Part shown: in pieces, positions 59,491 through 64,000 of the stretch
Position numbering within the stretch: position 1 is the stretch's first letter
Layout of the letters: every line of letters starts with the position of its first letter
From: JBIYSM02 sp044759095
GTDB taxonomy: Bacteria; Bacillota; Bacilli; Brevibacillales; Brevibacillaceae
Assembly (NCBI RefSeq): GCF_044759095.2
Contig: NZ_JBIYSM020000011.1
Coordinates: 1 to 64,000, forward strand
Direction of reading: 5' to 3'
Length of the DNA: 64,000 bases
Program-made: the position numbers and the translations under genes
Notes under the pieces: generated by a model
What the model saw: the letters and a program-made list of their open reading frames with translations, nothing else
Databases searched by the model: none
What the model was told of the DNA's origin: nothing

Positions 59491-60475
59491 ACCATCAAAA
59501 GAAGATGTCGTGATCCAGGCAAAGGGACTACAGGTAACATTCGATAAGCATCAAGGCCTGATAAAAGACTTGTTTTCCAACAGCCAAACAAAAGTGACCG
59601 CCGTTGATGGGATCGATTTGACCATTCGAAATGGGGAAATTGTCTCGCTGGTTGGAGAAAGCGGCAGCGGCAAAACGACTTTTGGCAAAGCATTGCTGCA
59701 TCTGGTTATTCCGAGTGCGGGAGAGATCACCTTTGAAGATCAGATCATCACACAAAAAGAAATGAGGAAGTTTCGTCAACGCGCCCAGATGATTTTTCAG
59801 GATCCGTACCAATCCCTGAATCCAAAGCACATGATCATCGACATCGTCGCCGAACCGCTTCTGGTACACGGACTGCTTTCTTCTGAGGAGGAGAAGCTGA
59901 AAAAAGTAACGGAGGCTCTGGAATCGGCAGGTTTGAAACCGGGAGAGCAGTATCTGTACCGGTACCCGCACGAGCTGAGCGGCGGACAGCGCCAGCGTGT
60001 GGTGATTGCGGCCGCTTTGGTTTTACATCCGCATTTTATCGTTGCCGACGAGCCGGTTTCGATGCTTGACGTTTCCGTTCGGGCCGACATCTTGAATCTG
60101 ATGGTGAAGCTCAGAGACGAGAAAGACATATCCTATCTGTTCATTACGCACGATCTTTCCCTGGCATGGCTGATTTCTGACCGGATTGCGATCATGTACC
60201 TGGGAAAAATCATGGAGATTGGGCCAGCCGAACTGATAGCCGGCGAGTGTCTTCATCCCTACACCAAGGCGCTGGTCAGCGTCATGCCTGCACCGAAAAA
60301 GAGAACAGACCGAAAACGGATGGTTTTGACGGGAGAAACGCCGGATCCCAGCCGAATCCCGGCCGGCTGCCGTTTTCATCCCCGCTGTCCGATGGCCGTG
60401 GATCGTTGCCGTACGGAAGCACCCGTTTTGCGCGAAGTGAATCCAGACCATCTCGTCTCCTGTCATTTGGTGTAA
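59483..60475 (+). CDS. Peptide ABC transporter ATPase, DppF type
   Basis: A 330-residue ATPase: Walker A GESGSGKTTF, signature LSGGQRQRV, Walker B FIVADEPVSMLD and the C-terminal CRFHPRCPMAVDRC. It starts at GTG 59483 inside the end of the DppD gene. With DppD it powers import of the peptides caught by the binding protein. Confidence 0.95.
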   Translation: MNKPSKEDVVIQAKGLQVTFDKHQGLIKDLFSNSQTKVTAVDGIDLTIRNGEIVSLVGESGSGKTTFGKALLHLVIPSAGEITFEDQIITQKEMRKFRQRAQMIFQDPYQSLNPKHMIIDIVAEPLLVHGLLSSEEEKLKKVTEALESAGLKPGEQYLYRYPHELSGGQRQRVVIAAALVLHPHFIVADEPVSMLDVSVRADILNLMVKLRDEKDISYLFITHDLSLAWLISDRIAIMYLGKIMEIGPAELIAGECLHPYTKALVSVMPAPKKRTDRKRMVLTGETPDPSRIPAGCRFHPRCPMAVDRCRTEAPVLREVNPDHLVSCHLV

Positions 60476-60491
60476 CGAAAGGAGAATGACT

Positions 60492-61697
60492 TTGCGAGTA
60501 TTGGAACAGATGAATGACATCATCGAAAAAGAAAGAGAAGCCCTTGTCTCTATCAGCAAGCGGATTTTTGACAATCCGGAACTGGGCTTGCAGGAAAGAT
60601 TCGCTTCAACGATCATGTGTGAGTACCTGGAACAGAACGGCTTTAGTGTGACGAGAGGAGCAGGCGGTCTGGATACTGCGTACGTGGCGCAGCTCGAAAG
60701 GGGTACCGGTGGATTTCATGTCGCCTTCTGTGCCGAGTATGACGCCCTTCCGGAAATCGGCCATGCCTGCGGACACAACCTGATCGGCATGGCCAGCGTG
60801 ACAGCCGGCATTGCGTTAGGAAAAACCCTCTTGGGCGAAGATATTCCGTTCAAGGTATCTGTGATTGGAACGCCCGATGAGGAAGGCACCGGCGGCAAGA
60901 TTGACCTCATCAACGCCGGGGTATTCCGCGATGTGGATATTTGCATGATGTTTCACCCTGGCTACGAAACGATCATCCACGTGGAGTCTCTGGCTTTTCA
61001 TTCCTATGAGTTTATTTTTCACGGGAAACCTGCGCATGCTGCCTCAGAGCCCTGGGAGGGTAAAAATGCTCTCGACGGTGTCATCCAGACGTTCAACGCG
61101 GTAAATGCCTTGCGTCAGCATGTAAAACCGGATGTGCGAATCCACGGAATTATCAAGGAAGGAGGACTTGCTACAAACATTGTTCCAGAACGCGCTGTTG
61201 CAGAGTTTTGCATCCGATCCGAAGATAACACGACTTTGGAGGAGGTCGTCGAGCGCGTCCTGAATTGTGCACGAGGTGCAGCAGTAAGTACGGGTACCGA
61301 CCTGGAAATCAAACCGATTGGCCATTTTTACGACGCGATGAACAGCAATCGGGCTTTGGGGGAGGTATTCGAGGAATCTTTGGCAGAGACGAAATATTCA
61401 GATCCAACACGGTTTCAAGAGGGAAAAGGATCAATCGATATGGGAAACGTTAGCAACGTCGTACCGGCGATTCATCCCGTTCTCTCGCTGACGGAGCAAA
61501 TGGTTCCCGGCCATACACCGGAATTTGCAGCCATGTGCAACACGGAGCATGCATACGAAGTAATGCTTTTGGCAGGCAAAGCGATGGCATTGACCGCCTA
61601 TAAGGTGATTCAGAGTCCGGTCTTGCAGAAGAGAATCAAACAGGAGTTTGAAGAAAGCCGATCTACCAAACAATCGCAATCGGGGGAACGCGCATGA
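60492..61697 (+). CDS. M20-family amidohydrolase/peptidase
   Basis: A 401-residue zinc amidohydrolase of the M20D (AbgB/PM20-like) group. Metal and catalytic residues: CAEYDALPEIGHACGHN and GTPDEEGTGGK, then VESLAFHSYEFIFHGKPAHA at the lid domain. Such enzymes cut dipeptides or N-acyl amino acids such as aminobenzoyl-glutamate. TTG 60492 is chosen, six bases after AAAGGAG; the ATG at 60486 touches that site. Overlaps the next gene by ATGA. Confidence 0.9.
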   Translation: MRVLEQMNDIIEKEREALVSISKRIFDNPELGLQERFASTIMCEYLEQNGFSVTRGAGGLDTAYVAQLERGTGGFHVAFCAEYDALPEIGHACGHNLIGMASVTAGIALGKTLLGEDIPFKVSVIGTPDEEGTGGKIDLINAGVFRDVDICMMFHPGYETIIHVESLAFHSYEFIFHGKPAHAASEPWEGKNALDGVIQTFNAVNALRQHVKPDVRIHGIIKEGGLATNIVPERAVAEFCIRSEDNTTLEEVVERVLNCARGAAVSTGTDLEIKPIGHFYDAMNSNRALGEVFEESLAETKYSDPTRFQEGKGSIDMGNVSNVVPAIHPVLSLTEQMVPGHTPEFAAMCNTEHAYEVMLLAGKAMALTAYKVIQSPVLQKRIKQEFEESRSTKQSQSGERA

Positions 61698-62530
61698 AAA
61701 AGTATCTGTTTGCCGAAATGACCTGGCCGGAAGTTCAGCAAGCCATCCACGAAGAGCGGGTTGCAGTTGTTCCAGTAGCCATGATTGAGGAACATGGTCA
61801 CCATCTGCCCGTAGATACCGACCTGGTTTTGGCCAATGAAGTTTGCATCCGGGCCGCTCAACAAATTCCGTCCGAAATGATCGTTATCCCACCCATCAAC
61901 CACGGCTACGCTCCGCATCAAATGGACTTTCCCGGCGTCATTTCCATCGGTTCGCAAACATTCATCCATTACGTCACAGATGTGTGCAGAAGCTTGGCGC
62001 ATCAGGGGTTTAAACGGATTCTCCTGTTAAATGGGCACGGAAGCAACGTATCGCTGCTGCAGGTAGTGGCCCGACAAACCATTCTGGAATATCCGGATGT
62101 CATGTGTGCAACCATCTCTCACTGGGATCTTCAGCCTGTCATCGAGCTAGCCGAACAAATCCGGGAATCAGAGAACCCCGGGGGGATCAACCACGCCTGT
62201 GAACTGGAAACCTCCATGTACCTTGCCATAAAGGAAGAATTGGTCCAAATGGATAAAGCGGTGCGGGACTTGGATAAGTTCAAAACCTCCAAGTATTTTT
62301 GGCTGGATCTGGTCGGTCGTGGAGAAGGCAGACCGGTGATTATGATGCCTTATTGGAGCGCCATCTCGGAAACAGGTACATTGGGAGATCCGACTGTCGC
62401 CACCAAGGAAAAAGGAGAAAAGCTGCTTGCTGCGGCCGTAGAGGGGCTCGTAGAATTTATCCGCATTTTCAAAGAAAGGCAGCATCATCCGCGTGTGAAC
62501 CATCACGAACGTTCCTCTACAGGCAGGTGA
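61694..62530 (+). CDS. Creatininase-family amidohydrolase
   Basis: A 278-residue protein of the creatininase fold. Metal site motifs are VAMIEEHGHHLPVDTDLVLA and LLLNGHGSNVSLL, with a later Glu in NHACELETSMYL. Family members hydrolyse cyclic amides such as creatinine or formamides in cofactor pathways. In this operon it may open a cyclic peptide-derived amide. That is inference. Confidence 0.88.
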   Translation: MKKYLFAEMTWPEVQQAIHEERVAVVPVAMIEEHGHHLPVDTDLVLANEVCIRAAQQIPSEMIVIPPINHGYAPHQMDFPGVISIGSQTFIHYVTDVCRSLAHQGFKRILLLNGHGSNVSLLQVVARQTILEYPDVMCATISHWDLQPVIELAEQIRESENPGGINHACELETSMYLAIKEELVQMDKAVRDLDKFKTSKYFWLDLVGRGEGRPVIMMPYWSAISETGTLGDPTVATKEKGEKLLAAAVEGLVEFIRIFKERQHHPRVNHHERSSTGR

Positions 62531-62536
62531 ACGATC

Positions 62537-63442
62537 ATGACAGACGAGAGCCGCTTCACGAGTTTGGAAGACAGAGTCATGGACCGCGTGGAAACTGGCC
62601 GTGGATTCGAAATGCAGGTTCGATTGGACGGTGTCAGCAGCAGAATCCGGGTAGATGACTATCGAGGCAGTGTAGAAGGGATGATAGAGCGACTCGAAGA
62701 GCTTGCTCAGCAATTCTCCTATACCAAAACGATTGTCAGAGTGCGGGCGGAACATGTGGATCGCTTCCTTTCCCGGGGCTATGAAATAGAGGGTGTGTAT
62801 CGCGCATACTACAACGGCAGCGACGCCTATGCAATGACCAGATATCACTCCGTTGAGAGAAGAAACAGTGACCTCTGGCTTAAGGAGGATCATATTCTTC
62901 GGCATGTGCTGACACTGCCGGAATCAGCAGAAGACAGAGGATTTCCCCCAAATTATTCCTTGCGCAGAGCAACGAAAGAAGATGTCGAACAACTGGCCGC
63001 GCTGTATGCCGCGACATTTCCTGTCTATCCAACCCCGGTCAGCCAGCCTGCGTATCTGGCAAAGTTGATGAAGGACGGCGTGATCATCCATGCGGTTGAA
63101 ACGGATGGGCAGATCGTCAGCGCGGCCGCCGCGCACGTAAACCAGGCGCTTCACCATGCAGAAATCGCGGATTGCGCGACCGATGCCGAACATCAGAAAA
63201 AGGGGCTCATGAAACATTTGATTCTATGCCTGGAAAAGGAGTTGTTCCAACAGAGAATCTATTGTGTTTTTTCCCACGCCCGATCCCTGTCATTTGGCAT
63301 GAACGCTGTGTTCCATCAATTGGGATACACGTACGGCGGACGATTGACCAGGAACTGTATCATCTATGACAAGTACGAGGACATGTCACTCTGGATAAAA
63401 GACTTATCGGATCGAAAAAACACAATGACATGTTTGGGATGA
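62537..63442 (+). CDS. ablB: AblB-like beta-lysine N-acetyltransferase
   Basis: A 301-residue protein. The N-terminal half has the AblB-type segment RFLSRGYEIEGVYRAYYNGSDAYAMTRYHS. The C-terminal half is a GNAT domain (YSLRRATKEDVEQLAALYAATFPVYP, ADCATDAEHQKKGLMKHLI, YTYGGRLTRNC). AblB acetylates beta-lysine made by lysine 2,3-aminomutase (AblA), giving an osmolyte. No aminomutase gene is in this window, so the substrate here may be different. It is the last gene of the IclR operon, 6 bp after the creatininase gene. Confidence 0.8.
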   Translation: MTDESRFTSLEDRVMDRVETGRGFEMQVRLDGVSSRIRVDDYRGSVEGMIERLEELAQQFSYTKTIVRVRAEHVDRFLSRGYEIEGVYRAYYNGSDAYAMTRYHSVERRNSDLWLKEDHILRHVLTLPESAEDRGFPPNYSLRRATKEDVEQLAALYAATFPVYPTPVSQPAYLAKLMKDGVIIHAVETDGQIVSAAAAHVNQALHHAEIADCATDAEHQKKGLMKHLILCLEKELFQQRIYCVFSHARSLSFGMNAVFHQLGYTYGGRLTRNCIIYDKYEDMSLWIKDLSDRKNTMTCLG

Positions 63443-63503
63443 GCCGTCTATAAAATGTACTGTAAAGAAGGGTTTCACAAAGCTGATCCGAGGGGGAACC
63501 GGT

Positions 63504-64000
63504 ATGAGTCATGCGGAGTTTGAGAAAGGCTATTTTGGTCAGTTTGGGGGGAGTTTTGTTCCGCCGGCATTACAAGAGGTATTGGATTATTTGGCAGAGC
63601 AATTCGAAAGGTATAAAGAGGATCCGGACTTTCAAAATGAATATGTTTACTATTTGAAAGAATACATTGGTCGGGAAAATCCACTCACTTTCGCCAGAAA
63701 CCTGACTGAGAAGTTAAACGGTGCCAAAATCTATTTGAAACGGGAAGATTTAAATCATACCGGAGCCCATAAGATCAACAACGTCATCGGACAAATCCTG
63801 CTGGCAAAGCGTATGGGGGTAAAGCGGGTGATCGCCGAGACAGGTGCCGGTCAGCATGGGGTGGCAACCGCAACGGCATGTGCGATGTTCAATATGGATT
63901 GCACGATTTATATGGGAGCAGAAGATACGAGACGACAAGCGTTGAATGTATTTCGGATGGAACTGTTAGGGGCAAAGGTCGTTGCTGTATCAAAGGGACA
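63504..64000 (+). CDS. trpB: Tryptophan synthase beta subunit, 3' end cut by window
   Basis: The first 165 residues of TrpB, running off the edge. It begins KGYFGQFGGSFVPPALQEVL, and the PLP Lys lies in NHTGAHKINNVIGQ at about residue 87. It continues AETGAGQHGVATATACAMF. ATG 63504 follows GAGGGGGAACC. No other trp gene lies upstream, so it is either the first gene of a short trp group or a stand-alone trpB. Confidence 0.92.
   Translation, partial: MSHAEFEKGYFGQFGGSFVPPALQEVLDYLAEQFERYKEDPDFQNEYVYYLKEYIGRENPLTFARNLTEKLNGAKIYLKREDLNHTGAHKINNVIGQILLAKRMGVKRVIAETGAGQHGVATATACAMFNMDCTIYMGAEDTRRQALNVFRMELLGAKVVAVSKG

Overview
The window looks like chromosome of a spore-forming Bacillales bacterium, most likely Brevibacillus or a close Paenibacillaceae relative. 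This is judged from gene content and style, not from a search: strong AGGAGG-type ribosome sites, many TTG and GTG starts, an SLH-domain wall protein, a NamZ/AmiE/NagZ muropeptide set, kbl-tdh, a short CydA and an aspartokinase of YclM size.

Layout. 1-113: the structured, terminator-like 3' end of a transcript that starts outside the window. 114-6311: a complete Tn3-family transposon of about 6.2 kb with 38-bp inverted repeats and a perfect 5-bp target duplication (CAGAA). It holds a tyrosine recombinase, a tnpA split by one in-frame amber codon, two AT-rich secreted or lipoprotein cargo genes of unknown function, and the fossil C-terminus of a second Tn3 transposase. 6420-8700: an ECF sigma factor, a DUF4179 anti-sigma candidate and an exported protein. 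8784-10380: wreckage, namely a decayed IS3 element and the tail of a membrane-protein gene. 11119-18212: an exopolysaccharide operon (glycosidase-like exoprotein, membrane HEAT protein, processive GT2, degenerate GGDEF plus pseudo-receiver, nucleotide-sugar dehydrogenase). 18209-20221: two cell-wall-type exoproteins. 20426-20906: a tRNA cluster (Asp, Thr, Leu, and a Gly gene interrupted by 91 bp in its T-loop). 21103-24286: a decayed DUF2087/GIY-YIG pair, then DsbA-like, HxlR and FAH-family genes. 24341-28864: a GGDEF-histidine kinase fusion, a tandem NlpC/P60 protein with a dead first domain, a GntR pseudogene and a DMT exporter. 29154-34243: namZ-amiE-nagZ muropeptide recycling. 34689-36841: kbl-tdh threonine catabolism. 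37043-40907: a small coiled-coil protein, cytochrome bd (cydAB), and cold-shock genes. 41535-51253: SLH-GH18 protein, AI-2E-type permease, SWIM/SNF2 pair, SDR and MFS genes. 51472-52836: aspartokinase. 53027-63442: an IclR-headed peptide uptake and breakdown operon (LD-carboxypeptidase, Opp/Dpp transporter, M20 hydrolase, creatininase family, AblB-like acetyltransferase). 63504-end: trpB, cut by the window edge.

How it fits together. Several modules deal with the cell wall and its peptides: NamZ, AmiE and NagZ release and process MurNAc/GlcNAc units, NlpC/P60, LysM, SLH and GH18 proteins act outside the cell, and the IclR operon could take up and trim wall-type peptides. The exopolysaccharide operon carries its own signalling protein with non-canonical c-di-GMP and receiver domains.

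The most unusual signals are: (1) a dispersed repeat family of five clear copies plus one degenerate copy (constant block ending in GGGGCCCC, then a variable hairpin with a conserved TAGCT loop), two copies of which adjoin paralogous small genes; (2) the interrupted tRNA-Gly; (3) the degenerate GGDEF/pseudo-receiver protein; (4) the unknown secreted cargo of the Tn3 element.
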